Shown here: positions 47,099 to 55,889 of the stretch, in pieces | How positions within the stretch are numbered: position 1 is the first letter of the stretch | How the letters are laid out: each line of letters starts with the position of its first letter | Assembly (NCBI GenBank): GCA_963764345.1 | Contig: CAVXSF010000035.1 | Location: forward strand, 62,001 to 126,000 | Direction of reading: 5' to 3' | DNA length: 64,000 bases | DNA from: DASQZK01 sp963764345 | GTDB taxonomy: Bacteria > Bacteroidota > Bacteroidia > Bacteroidales > GCA-2748055 | The notes under the pieces: model-generated | Told to the model about the DNA's origin: nothing | Databases searched by the model: none | Seen by the model: only the letters and a program-made list of their open reading frames with translations | Translations under genes and position numbers: made by a program

Positions 47099-50000
47099 AT
47101 GAGTGAACAAATTCTTAAAGCCCTAATGCAGCTCTTTGCTATTATAGCGAGACCTGAGAGTAATGTCAGGGACAGGCGCACCATCGTTGAATCTTTTCTT
47201 ATGCGTCAGCTTAACCAGGAACTTGTTGCGGAATATCTTGGCGTTTTTGATGATTATTACAGCAGACACCAGCAAAAACAGAAAGACAAGGATTCGAGGC
47301 GCAGACGCATCGCTTCCAGCTCTGTAAGAGTACTTAAGATATGTACAGAGATTAATGAAGAGCTGGCTCAGCCTCAGAAAATCATCGTCCTGATCCAACT
47401 TCTTGAATTTATCAAATCGGATAATGATGAGATCACTCCCCAGGAGATGGAATTTGTAAATACGGTTGCTGAGACATTCAACATCAGTTCATGGGAGTAT
47501 TCTCAAATAAAAGATTTTGTATTGTTCTCATTCGAACAGATACCCGACTCGGATGCAATATTAATTATTGACAACAAGGATGATGCGGCCTACTTCGGGA
47601 GGGACGTCAGGCACTTGAGGGTTGACGGTATAGTTGGGCAGATCAGGGTTTTACATGTAACGTCCTCCAACCTTTATTTCATCCGGTATATCGGGGTGAA
47701 TGAAATCAACATGAACGGGCAACTCATCGAGAAGGAAAAAGTATATGCCTTCAATACGGGTTCGTCCATCAGGAATCAGCAGATCGATCCAATATATTAC
47801 AGTGATATTGTCAGCCGGTTTGCCGGGGACAAGATCAAATCCAGGATTGTTTTCGAAGCCAGGAAGGTCCATTACAGGTTCAAGAGCGGGAAAGTGGGCC
47901 TGCACGATATCAGTTTTACAGAACAGTCGGGCCGGCTTGTGGGTATTATGGGGGCCAGTGGTTCGGGAAAATCAACCCTGTTAAATGTTTTGAACGGCTC
48001 CGCAAAACCCGATTCCGGGGATGTCCTCATCAACGGGCTTGATATTCACGGTAAAAGTCATGAAATTGAAGGTCTCATCGGTCATGTTTCCCAGGACGAT
48101 CTTCTCATCGAAGAACTAACTGTTTACCAGAACCTGTATTACAATGCAAAACTCTGTTTCGACAATTATACCGAGGAGCAGTTGGAAAAGGCGGTGGACC
48201 ATGTGCTTAAAAATCTTGGTTTGTTTGAGATCAAGAATATCCAGGTAGGATCACCCCTGAACAAGAAGATCAGTGGAGGACAGAGAAAAAGGCTGAATAT
48301 TGCCCTGGAGCTGATCCGTGAGCCGGCAGTACTTTTCCTTGATGAACCAACATCGGGACTTTCAAGCCGGGATTCTGAAAATATTCTTGACCTGCTCAAG
48401 GAACTTTCCCTGAAAGGTAAACTGGTATTTGTAGTGATTCACCAGCCCTCTTCGGAAATTTTCAAAATGTTTGACAAACTGTTGATCCTTGACACGGGTG
48501 GCTTTCTGATATATAACGGCGATCCGGTCGATTCCATCATCTATTTTAAGTCGAGGGTTCATCACGCCAACTGGAATGAAAGTGAGTGTCATACCTGCGG
48601 GAATGTGAATCCTGAACAGATCTTCAATATCGTAGAATCATCGGTCATTGACGAATACGGAAAACTGACTGATATGCGGAAGATCTCTCCGCTAGAGTGG
48701 AGCCAGTATTACAAGAAAGGGCAGATTGAAGATGAGGCTCCTGAGGCCGGAAAAGATGAACTTCCGGAAATTTCCTTCAGTATTCCTGGCAAATTCAAAC
48801 AATTCAGAGTATTTGTCACCCGTGATGTTCTGAAGAAGATCAGTGATCTGCAATATATGGTCATCAACTTTCTGGAGGCGCCGGTCCTGGCGTTTCTGCT
48901 GGCCTATATTATCCGGTATTATGATGTGGATGTAGCCAACAAATTCGGTTATACCCTTAGTGGGAACAGCAATCTTCCCGTATATATCTTCATGTCGGTC
49001 ATTGTTGCTATATTTATAGGACTCACGGTAAGTGCGGAGGAGATCATAAAGGACCGAAAGATACTTAAGCGGGAGGCTTTTCTTAATCTCAGCTGGTCGG
49101 GCTATCTTTTATCTAAGGTCTTTGTGTTGTTTTTCATTTCGGCTGTACAGGCGGTTCTCTTTGTTGCGGTTGGAAACAGCATCCTGGAAATCAAGGGTAT
49201 GTATTTCGTATACTGGCTTGTACTTTTTAGTGCCTGGGCCAATGCCAATATGATGGGCCTTGTTATCTCAGACAGCTTCAAGACCGTGGTCACCATCTAT
49301 ATTCTGATCCCATTCCTGGTTATCCCCCAGATTATCCTTAGCGGAATTATTGTGAAGTATGAAAAACTGAACCCTAATATTTCAAGTCCGAAATCCATCC
49401 CGTTCTACGGTGAAATCATGTCAGCCCGATGGGCATACGAAGGACTGGCCACCTATCAGTTTATTGAAAACGAATATGAAAAACTGTATTATGCCAAGGA
49501 TAAGCTCATCAGCAATGCCAGTTTCAAAGATAATTTTCTGATGAACGACCTGCTCAACAAGGTCCGGTTTGCTCAAAAAAATTTAGATAACCCCGCTCAG
49601 CAAGAGCACATTTCATATTTACTCCAATTGCTTAGCACGGAGATCAAGAAAGAATTTGTATACCGCAAGAGACTCAGCAAAGAGGAGAAAAATATTCCCC
49701 TGGAATACCCTGCCGACATTGATAAGCTCAACCCGGAAAGGGTAACTCCTGTTGTCCTTTCTGAAATTCAGCAATACCTTCAAGGACTCCAAAACTTTTA
49801 CAACAAGTTATACAAATATGTTTACCAGAGGAAGAACGAACAAAAAATGCATGAGAACAGGGAATTTATTGCAGGTCTGAAACGGAAATATTATAATGAA
49901 AGTCTGGAGGAATTTGTGACCAACAAGAATGAATTTCAGCGTATTGTAGAATATAATGGTGAACTGATCCAAAAAATCGACCCCATCTATCTTGATCCCC

Positions 50001-50185
50001 AGTTCCGTTTTATCAAAGCACATTTTTATGCCCCGAGGAAGATGGTTTTCGGACGGTTTTTCCCAACGATATGGGTGAATACTTTCGTAATCTGGCTCTC
50101 CACCATTATGCTGTATATCGTATTATATTTCCGGCTTCTGAAGCGGCTGATTGATTTTTTCAGCAGGGCCACCAGCACTTCTTAA
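47099..50185 (+). CDS. TerB-like / FHA-like / ABCG-type transporter fusion
   Basis: This 1,028-residue protein combines several modules. Residues 1-150 are helical and resemble the TerB-like domain; about 155-235 look like an FHA or similar beta domain (NLYFIRYIGVNEINMNGQLI). The ATPase domain at about 250-480 has GIMGASGSGKSTLLNVLNG (Walker A near 283), SGGQRKRLNIALELI (signature near 391) and VLFLDEPTSGLSS (Walker B near 414). The permease part from about 580 has five helices to about 770, then a large helical, charged segment (about 770-990), then a last helix near 1000-1025. This matches the ABCG layout, with an unusually large loop before the last helix. Substrate unknown; an exporter or lipid-handling role is only inferred. 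It stands alone. Confidence 0.85.
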   Translation: MSEQILKALMQLFAIIARPESNVRDRRTIVESFLMRQLNQELVAEYLGVFDDYYSRHQQKQKDKDSRRRRIASSSVRVLKICTEINEELAQPQKIIVLIQLLEFIKSDNDEITPQEMEFVNTVAETFNISSWEYSQIKDFVLFSFEQIPDSDAILIIDNKDDAAYFGRDVRHLRVDGIVGQIRVLHVTSSNLYFIRYIGVNEINMNGQLIEKEKVYAFNTGSSIRNQQIDPIYYSDIVSRFAGDKIKSRIVFEARKVHYRFKSGKVGLHDISFTEQSGRLVGIMGASGSGKSTLLNVLNGSAKPDSGDVLINGLDIHGKSHEIEGLIGHVSQDDLLIEELTVYQNLYYNAKLCFDNYTEEQLEKAVDHVLKNLGLFEIKNIQVGSPLNKKISGGQRKRLNIALELIREPAVLFLDEPTSGLSSRDSENILDLLKELSLKGKLVFVVIHQPSSEIFKMFDKLLILDTGGFLIYNGDPVDSIIYFKSRVHHANWNESECHTCGNVNPEQIFNIVESSVIDEYGKLTDMRKISPLEWSQYYKKGQIEDEAPEAGKDELPEISFSIPGKFKQFRVFVTRDVLKKISDLQYMVINFLEAPVLAFLLAYIIRYYDVDVANKFGYTLSGNSNLPVYIFMSVIVAIFIGLTVSAEEIIKDRKILKREAFLNLSWSGYLLSKVFVLFFISAVQAVLFVAVGNSILEIKGMYFVYWLVLFSAWANANMMGLVISDSFKTVVTIYILIPFLVIPQIILSGIIVKYEKLNPNISSPKSIPFYGEIMSARWAYEGLATYQFIENEYEKLYYAKDKLISNASFKDNFLMNDLLNKVRFAQKNLDNPAQQEHISYLLQLLSTEIKKEFVYRKRLSKEEKNIPLEYPADIDKLNPERVTPVVLSEIQQYLQGLQNFYNKLYKYVYQRKNEQKMHENREFIAGLKRKYYNESLEEFVTNKNEFQRIVEYNGELIQKIDPIYLDPQFRFIKAHFYAPRKMVFGRFFPTIWVNTFVIWLSTIMLYIVLYFRLLKRLIDFFSRATSTS

Positions 50186-50251
50186 GGATCATTCGCGGGT
50201 TTAAATGCCAGTATCTTCCGGATATCCCGTACCTGTGTGACAAGAGTGGCA

Positions 50252-50290
50252 CAAAAAAAAGCCGCCGTTTCTCCGGAGAAAAACAGCGGC
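50252..50290 (-). terminator. Terminator of the siaBC operon
   Basis: On the minus strand GCCGCTGTTTTTCTCC pairs with GGAGAAACGGCGGC and is followed by a run of eight to nine Ts. It lies 24 bases past the siaC stop and could also serve the ABCG gene from the other side. Confidence 0.85.
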
Positions 50291-50313
50291 AAATTATATA
50301 TAACGAAGAGGGT

Positions 50314-50694
50314 TTATTCCACAATTTCGATCATTTTGAAAGGTACCCTGATAATAGATTCGTAATCTTCACCGGCTTCAAGCATATCCTCATCATCTTC
50401 CTCATAGTACCAGTTAATAATCACTTCCTGTTTCCCCTTCTGAATACCTTCCAGCTTTTTAAAGACATCGAGTATACATTTGGATGAACTGGTGTTGAAG
50501 TATTCAAGCTGAACATTAACCTGAGTGAGACCCTTAGGTTCCCTTGAATAGCCATCCAGCCAGTCAACTAAAGGCTTATAAAACTCTATTGAGTTTTCAG
50601 GAATTGATCTACCCTTTATCTCCATGACCCCTGTTTCAGAATCGAATTTGACAGTTGGGGTTTTCGCAGTTCCTTCAATTGAAATAGGTTCCAT
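50314..50694 (-). CDS. siaC: SiaC-family (DUF1987) regulatory phosphoprotein
   Basis: A 126-residue DUF1987 protein. The beginning ISIEGTAKTPTVKFDSETGV, GRSIPENSIEFYKPLVDWL and LEYFNTSSSKCILDVFKKLE are family hallmarks. The Thr/Ser cluster in NTSSSK is the region phosphorylated by SiaB in Pseudomonas aeruginosa, where dephosphorylated SiaC activates the diguanylate cyclase SiaD. Here the gene follows siaB by 35 bases with a terminator after it; no phosphatase or cyclase gene is adjacent, so the output partner is unknown. Confidence 0.9.
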   Translation of the reverse strand: MEPISIEGTAKTPTVKFDSETGVMEIKGRSIPENSIEFYKPLVDWLDGYSREPKGLTQVNVQLEYFNTSSSKCILDVFKKLEGIQKGKQEVIINWYYEEDDEDMLEAGEDYESIIRVPFKMIEIVE

Positions 50695-50729
50695 ACTACG
50701 TTTTTTCTTTTAAATTAGATTTACAATAA

Positions 50730-51281
50730 TCAGGATACAAAAACATCCAGGTTAAAGAAGTAATAATCCTTTTTATAATTTTCAAAGCTGTATTCGAGCT
50801 TGTTCCCCGTTTTTCTGGCGATATCGACAAGCCCGAGACCCCCACCGCCCTTAGCACTAAGCTTCTGATGGTTGAGAATAAATTTATACATATCCTTTAA
50901 TTCATCCTTTGAAAGAGAATTGATCTTCTCAATCTTATCTTTCAGAGGCTTGATTCTCCCGGAACTAACGAAATTACCTGTGGTGATTTTATACATGTTA
51001 TTGTCGATCCTTGACACAACAAGAACACCGAATTTGGGTTCGTAATCGTTCTTCATTTGACTGGGTAATTCTTCAATGTGATGATAGAGATTTTGAAGAC
51101 TTTCAACAAGAACGTTATAAACCTTTTTGCGGATTTTTGATGTTTCGCTCAGGTCATCGAGTTTGGCTTCGACTACCTCCAAAACATTGCCAATAAGGTC
51201 ACTTGTAATACTACCCTTAAAGGCAAGGAGTACATCACCGCCGTTTAATTTCTCATAATACTCGTTAATATCAAAGCTCAT
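50730..51281 (-). CDS. siaB: SiaB-family protein kinase
   Basis: A 183-residue GHKL-fold kinase of the SiaB group. The N-box-like segment is VYNVLVESLQNLYHHIEELP and the G-box is SAKGGGGLGLVDIARKTGNK. Central FGVLVVSRIDNNMYKI is family-like. In Pseudomonas, SiaB phosphorylates SiaC; that pair is preserved here without SiaA (PP2C phosphatase) or SiaD. A full consensus promoter lies upstream, with an operator-like palindrome between promoter and start, so expression is probably controlled. Confidence 0.87.
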   Translation of the reverse strand: MSFDINEYYEKLNGGDVLLAFKGSITSDLIGNVLEVVEAKLDDLSETSKIRKKVYNVLVESLQNLYHHIEELPSQMKNDYEPKFGVLVVSRIDNNMYKITTGNFVSSGRIKPLKDKIEKINSLSKDELKDMYKFILNHQKLSAKGGGGLGLVDIARKTGNKLEYSFENYKKDYYFFNLDVFVS

Positions 51282-51304
51282 TGAGGCTTTTATTTCTTTT
51301 AAGT

Positions 51305-51321
51305 ACGTATTGGGAATACGT
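51305..51321. promoter_or_regulatory. Palindrome in the siaBC leader
   Basis: ACGTATT-GGG-AATACGT, perfect 7-base arms, lies 24-40 bases upstream of siaB and just downstream of its predicted transcription start. Operator-like; regulator unknown. Confidence 0.5.
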
Positions 51322-51338
51322 CGTTAACAATTGCTCAA

Positions 51339-51368
51339 CAAATATAAAAAAAAACTCAAATACACAAA
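51339..51368 (-). promoter_or_regulatory. Promoter of siaBC
   Basis: On the minus strand TTTG (51365-51368), an 18-base spacer and TATATTTG (51339-51346) match the Bacteroidetes -33/-7 consensus, with the siaB start 58 bases on. Confidence 0.7.
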
Positions 51369-51571
51369 GTAATACAGAATTAAGTATTAAAAAAGATTCT
51401 TAAACAGCTGACCCTTTCCTTTCAATAAGGGTTGCTTCATCATTTAAAAATAACAAAAAAAAATGATGCGTGAATTTTTTTTTATCCAGACGACGAATTT
51501 TTCGTAAATGTAAAAAAAATACCTGAATAACTAATGAATCCGCATTCAATAAAAAAAGAATCCTTTTGAAT

Positions 51572-52726
51572 TCAGTTTTCCCCGAACTGGTCTTTCCTTT
51601 TTCCTTTAAAAAGGTCATACATATAAAACCTGCATTTGAGGCTGCCATTAAGCAGTTCCTGTTTTACCGAGGGTTTTAGTCCGATAAACTTCATGGCTTC
51701 AATATTTGCACTCAGTATCCAGGCTTTGTACCCGGAGAACTCGTTTTTCAGATGGTCACCGATTGACCTGTAGAAGTCGTCAATACGTTCCTCCCTTATC
51801 CTTTCTCCATAAGGTGGATTCATGATAATGAGCCCATTATCTCCCATTGCCTTGAGATCAAGGAAATCAGCTCTTTCAATCTGAATAACATCGCTAAGGA
51901 GTGCTTTGCCTGCGTTTTCCAGTGACAGGTTTACGGCTTCTGCTGAAATATCGGAAGCGATGATTTTATGATGAAAAGGTTTGCTTACCATGAGTTTCTC
52001 AACGATACGGGTATACAGATCCTCGTCATAATCTCTCCAGTTCATGAAAGCAAATGACTGTCTGAGTATTCCGGCCGGCACATTCATAGCAATCATGGCG
52101 GCTTCGATGGGCAGCGTTCCGGAACCGCACATAGGATCGATGAAGTCACTTTCCCCGCGCCATCCGCTCATCAGGATCATACCTGCAGCAAGTGCTTCAT
52201 TCAACGGCGCAACATACTGCCCTGTCCGGTAACCGCGTTTGAACAGCGGTTCACCCGAACTATCCAGGGAAATATCCACGCGGTAATCATTAATATGCAC
52301 ATTGACGGAGATGTCGGGGTGTCTGGTATCGATATCAGGCCTTTTACCTGTTTGCTGCCTGAACTTGTCGACAATGGCATCCTTGGTTTTAAGGGCTATA
52401 TAGTGGCTATGTGAAAAATATTTTGAATTCACGGCGCTGTTTATGGCCAGTGACCGTCCGGGAGGAAAATAGCTGTCCCAGTCAATGTCAAAAACCGATT
52501 TGTAAAGCTGATCCTCATCCCTGGCGGTAAAGGACTTGATATTCATCAGGATCCGGATGGCGGTTCGCAGAGTAAGATTGAGTTTGTATAAAAGTGCCGT
52601 CCCCCCTGAAAATCTTACTGCACGGTGGAAAGGTCTGATATTTTCAGCTCCCTGTTCGAGGAGTTCCTGAGCCAGTACTTCTTCAAGTCCGAAAAGTGTT
52701 GTTGCAACAAAATGATCTTCAGTCAT
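51572..52726 (-). CDS. THUMP-domain RNA methyltransferase (RlmL N-terminal-like)
   Basis: A 384-residue class I methyltransferase with an N-terminal ferredoxin-like/THUMP RNA-binding part (about 1-160, starting FVATTLFGLEEVLAQELLEQ) and a Rossmann domain. FIDPMCGSGTLPIEAAMIA binds SAM (about residue 197), and IMNPPYGERI (about 303) is the N6-adenine/N2-guanine-type NPPY motif. It resembles the N-terminal, m2G2445-forming half of E. coli RlmL and its Bacteroidetes homologues. It lies 5 bases after the NadR-like gene in one unit with pnuC. Confidence 0.9.
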   Translation of the reverse strand: MTEDHFVATTLFGLEEVLAQELLEQGAENIRPFHRAVRFSGGTALLYKLNLTLRTAIRILMNIKSFTARDEDQLYKSVFDIDWDSYFPPGRSLAINSAVNSKYFSHSHYIALKTKDAIVDKFRQQTGKRPDIDTRHPDISVNVHINDYRVDISLDSSGEPLFKRGYRTGQYVAPLNEALAAGMILMSGWRGESDFIDPMCGSGTLPIEAAMIAMNVPAGILRQSFAFMNWRDYDEDLYTRIVEKLMVSKPFHHKIIASDISAEAVNLSLENAGKALLSDVIQIERADFLDLKAMGDNGLIIMNPPYGERIREERIDDFYRSIGDHLKNEFSGYKAWILSANIEAMKFIGLKPSVKQELLNGSLKCRFYMYDLFKGKRKDQFGEN

Positions 52727-52731
52727 TTCTT

Positions 52732-53271
52732 CTATTGTTTTATTTCCTGTACGGCATCCAGGGCCATCCTGAACCTGTCGGGACCGCTTCCTGATATGAT
52801 CCGGAGCGGTACATCCAATGCCTCAATTTCTTCTTTATACCGGTTAAAAAGCGAAGTCCTGCTTTCGTTCCCATTTTCTCTGACATCGTCGGGTTCCCAT
52901 GGTATATCAGGAGAGCATAAAAGATACAGATCCATTGGGAGCTCTTCTATTTTCTGATCTATCCATTCCGGGTACTTACCGAAAACCACCTCAAACCACA
53001 CTTTGGTAATGATCAGCCAGGTATCGAAAATGACCAGATCATGTCCCTCGCCGGAATATTTCATATAATCCTCTATCTGCTTCCTGGCAATATGTTCGAT
53101 ATCTGAGTAGCTGTATTTCTCCCTGAGAGAACTTACATAATACCTGGCGTATTCGGGAATCCACACAGCATCCAACTCCCTCGCCAGATAATCGGAAATA
53201 TTTGTCTTACCTGTCGATTCAGGGCCGGTGACCACAATTTTGATCACGTTTTTTTCAAGTCTTTTTTCCAT
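52732..53271 (-). CDS. NadR-like nicotinamide riboside kinase
   Basis: A 179-residue P-loop protein with VVTGPESTGKTNISDYLA (Walker A), then WIPEYARYYVSS and LVIFDTWLIITKVWFEVVFG. These match the C-terminal ribosylnicotinamide kinase domain of NadR, here stand-alone without the adenylyltransferase or DNA-binding parts. It should phosphorylate nicotinamide riboside to NMN. The gene overlaps the end of pnuC by 28 bases, which supports uptake-coupled salvage. It is followed at once by the RNA methyltransferase gene. Confidence 0.88.
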   Translation of the reverse strand: MEKRLEKNVIKIVVTGPESTGKTNISDYLARELDAVWIPEYARYYVSSLREKYSYSDIEHIARKQIEDYMKYSGEGHDLVIFDTWLIITKVWFEVVFGKYPEWIDQKIEELPMDLYLLCSPDIPWEPDDVRENGNESRTSLFNRYKEEIEALDVPLRIISGSGPDRFRMALDAVQEIKQ

Positions 53272-53831
53272 TGCCTGAAGCCAATAAACGCCATAAAAGT
53301 ATAAACTAAAAACAAGATAACCGTCGGAAAAAGCCCCTTATAAATATACATTCCCATAGAAACCGCATCGATTACGATCCAGAATAACCAGTTTTCAATC
53401 ATCTTTCTGGCAAGCATCCAGGTAGCAACCACACTGGCAGCTGTTGTAAAAGCATCGAGATAAGGCAAGGGATCCTCATAAAATTTCAGCACATAACCTG
53501 AAATAACCGTCAGCCCCATGCTTATGGCTATAAGTATAAACCACAACCTCGGAGTGATGCCTGTGACCGGGATCTGTCCATCAGAATCCTGTCTCTTTGA
53601 ACCGTGAACCCAGTGAACCCATCCGTAAATGCTGATGAAAAAATAGTAAACCTGCAAACTCATATCGGCAAACAAACGGACGTGATAAAATACATAGATA
53701 TACAGCAGGGAAGTTATAATACCAAGCGGCCATAACCAGATGATCTGACGAATTGAAAAATACAGATAAATAAGCCCTGTAATGGCTCCCAGGACTTCAA
53801 TGTAGTTTTTGGACAACCAGTCAATAAGCAT
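53244..53831 (-). CDS. pnuC: PnuC-family nicotinamide riboside transporter
   Basis: A 195-residue inner-membrane protein of about seven helices. Family features are IIWLWPLGIITSLLYIYVFY, the tryptophan-rich SIYGWVHWVHG and the late LFWIVIDAVSMGMYIYKG. PnuC imports nicotinamide riboside by facilitated diffusion, trapped by phosphorylation, which the overlapping NadR-like kinase would supply. A thiamine-importing PnuT is a less likely alternative, since no thiamine gene is nearby. Confidence 0.93.
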   Translation of the reverse strand: MLIDWLSKNYIEVLGAITGLIYLYFSIRQIIWLWPLGIITSLLYIYVFYHVRLFADMSLQVYYFFISIYGWVHWVHGSKRQDSDGQIPVTGITPRLWFILIAISMGLTVISGYVLKFYEDPLPYLDAFTTAASVVATWMLARKMIENWLFWIVIDAVSMGMYIYKGLFPTVILFLVYTFMAFIGFRQWKKDLKKT

Positions 53832-53932
53832 TTCCGATTCAGGATTGTGAATTTAAAAAGCAAATTCCGGAATAAGGACTGAAGTATCTATGAAATGGTT
53901 CCGTTTATTCCCCGCTCCACAATCACGGTCCT

Positions 53933-55537
53933 TTATTGACCCTTATAAACCTGCAGTTTAGAATTATACAGATCATCTTTGGTCATTACATCCACAGCTT
54001 TCAGGAAGATAGGATCCTTAAGGTTATAAATCTCGTAAAATGCCTTTGTATCCCACAGATCTCTCGCAATATAAGCTTTGATCAGCATGGTAATCATATC
54101 CTTACTTGTTGCAAACTGATCCTTGTTGAATTTGATACCCTGACTTTCGGCATATTGCTGTAATTTTGAGATTATTGCAGGGGTAATTACAAAGTTTTTT
54201 CTATAACTGTCAAACTGCGGATAGGAGGCCAACAGTGTCTTCCTGTTATTGTCGACATATTCCAGGATGAACTGGTTCAGCACACCCTGGCTGATAAGGT
54301 CCCTGTAGTAATCGGAATAGGATGATGTGTCGATAGGCACAAGATAATCCGGAAGAATCCCTCCACCGCCATATACCACCCTGTTTTTGAGAAGTGTATG
54401 AAATTTCAGAGAGTCGGGGAAATGTTTGGTATCCTCACCGCTGAGTTCACCGGAATTGTAACGTTCAAGAAGTTCATGCGAGTAAGCATCAAAGCCTTTG
54501 CTGTAAGATTTTTGAATGAGGCGGCCGGCCGGGGTAAAATATCGGGCGACGGTAAGCCTGATCTCAGATCCGTCGTTGAGTTCAAAACGGCCCTGAACCA
54601 GTCCTTTGCCGAAAGAACGGCGGCCAACAAGAACAGCCCTGTCCCAGTCCTGCATGGCACCGGAAACGATTTCGGAGGCTGACGCTGATGTTTCATCGAT
54701 CATGATTACGAGCTTGCCGCTTTCAAAAGATCCTTTATCGGTGGAATAATAATTGCGTCTTGGATTATGCACCCCTTCCGTATAGACGATCATCCTTCTG
54801 CCGGAAAGGAACTGATCGGCCAGGTCAATGGCAACGTAGAGATAACCGCCACCGTTGCCCGACAAATCAAGGATGAGGCTTTTCATGCCTTTCTCCTGAA
54901 GCTTGGTCATGGCTTGAGTGAATTCATCCATAGTTGTATTGGAAAACCGGGCAAGCTTAATATAGCCAACATTATCATCCACCATATAGGCAGCGTCGAT
55001 GCTGTAGATCGGAATTTCGTCCCTGGTGATAGTAAAATCAAGCAGTTTGTTCACATGCCTGCGGCTTATGGTCACACTGACTTTGGTTCCCTTGGACCCT
55101 TTCAGCTTCTTCATCACATCGAGATTTGTGATTCCAATGCCTGCCACATTTTCACCGTCAATTTTAACAATGCGGTCTCCTGCATGAATGCCGACTTTTT
55201 CAGAAGGCCCTCCGGCGATCGGACTGATGATGAAAATGGTGTCCTGGAGAATATTGAAAGAAACGCCAATTCCTTCAAAGCCGCCTTCGAGTTGCTCCTG
55301 GGCGGCAGCCACTTCTTCCTTGCTGAGGTATGTGGAATGCGGATCCAGGTCATGAAGCATATTCCGAAGGACCTGACCAACCAGTTTGTCTTCATTGACG
55401 GTGTCAACATAATATTTGGAAATATCGTTAAGTACTTCACCGAATTTAAGCGACTGCTCAGTAATCTGGCCGAATCCGGGGTTTAAGAACAGGACCGCAA
55501 AGCCTGTAAGGATGATCGCAATTTTTTTCAATCTCAT
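53933..55537 (-). CDS. S41-family carboxy-terminal processing protease
   Basis: About 534 residues starting at the ATG at 55537; the nine extra residues from 55564 precede the signal peptide (KKIAIILTGFAVLFLNPGFG). A PDZ domain (about 75-170, GHAGDRIVKIDGENVAGIG-like) precedes the S41 core, with the catalytic Ser in VIMIDETSASASEIVSG (about 280) and Lys in RRSFGKGLVQGRFELNDGSE. Such proteases cut extracytoplasmic proteins from the C-terminus. Its own promoter is not obvious in the 352 bases upstream. Confidence 0.93.
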   Translation of the reverse strand: MRLKKIAIILTGFAVLFLNPGFGQITEQSLKFGEVLNDISKYYVDTVNEDKLVGQVLRNMLHDLDPHSTYLSKEEVAAAQEQLEGGFEGIGVSFNILQDTIFIISPIAGGPSEKVGIHAGDRIVKIDGENVAGIGITNLDVMKKLKGSKGTKVSVTISRRHVNKLLDFTITRDEIPIYSIDAAYMVDDNVGYIKLARFSNTTMDEFTQAMTKLQEKGMKSLILDLSGNGGGYLYVAIDLADQFLSGRRMIVYTEGVHNPRRNYYSTDKGSFESGKLVIMIDETSASASEIVSGAMQDWDRAVLVGRRSFGKGLVQGRFELNDGSEIRLTVARYFTPAGRLIQKSYSKGFDAYSHELLERYNSGELSGEDTKHFPDSLKFHTLLKNRVVYGGGGILPDYLVPIDTSSYSDYYRDLISQGVLNQFILEYVDNNRKTLLASYPQFDSYRKNFVITPAIISKLQQYAESQGIKFNKDQFATSKDMITMLIKAYIARDLWDTKAFYEIYNLKDPIFLKAVDVMTKDDLYNSKLQVYKGQ

Positions 55538-55564
55538 ATCTGTATAATTTATAAGTTTTACCAT

Positions 55565-55889
55565 CCGGGCACCCCGTTTTGTTCATCCTTCATACAATCC
55601 TATTTATGATATTCAGGATATTTACAAATTCGGGGCATTTTCGATATACTATTCCTTTCCGGGTATCATGAGGCAATAAACCCTTTCCTTTCGTGTTCAG
55701 CATTCAGCGATAAATGTAGGATTATCCGGTTCCGGACCGTTGCGTTTTCCGTCCTCCCCCATTTTAGTTAAAAGCCATTTCTCAAATTCCGGAGTCTATG
55801 AAAGGAAATATAGGTTGTAACAATCCCGGAATTTAAATTGTTGATTTACAACCTCAAAAACCGGGCGTTTCCTCTATATCAGCATCAGG
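55565..55889. other. Gene-free stretch between guaA and the S41 protease
   Basis: About 325 bases with no supported gene, tRNA, strong hairpin or long repeat. It must contain the promoter of the S41 gene, but I do not find a full TTTG/TAnnTTTG match. Confidence 0.4.

Noticed and set aside
54767..55486. Plus-strand open frame of 239 residues
   Set aside because: Antisense to the S41 protease core; no recognisable domain.
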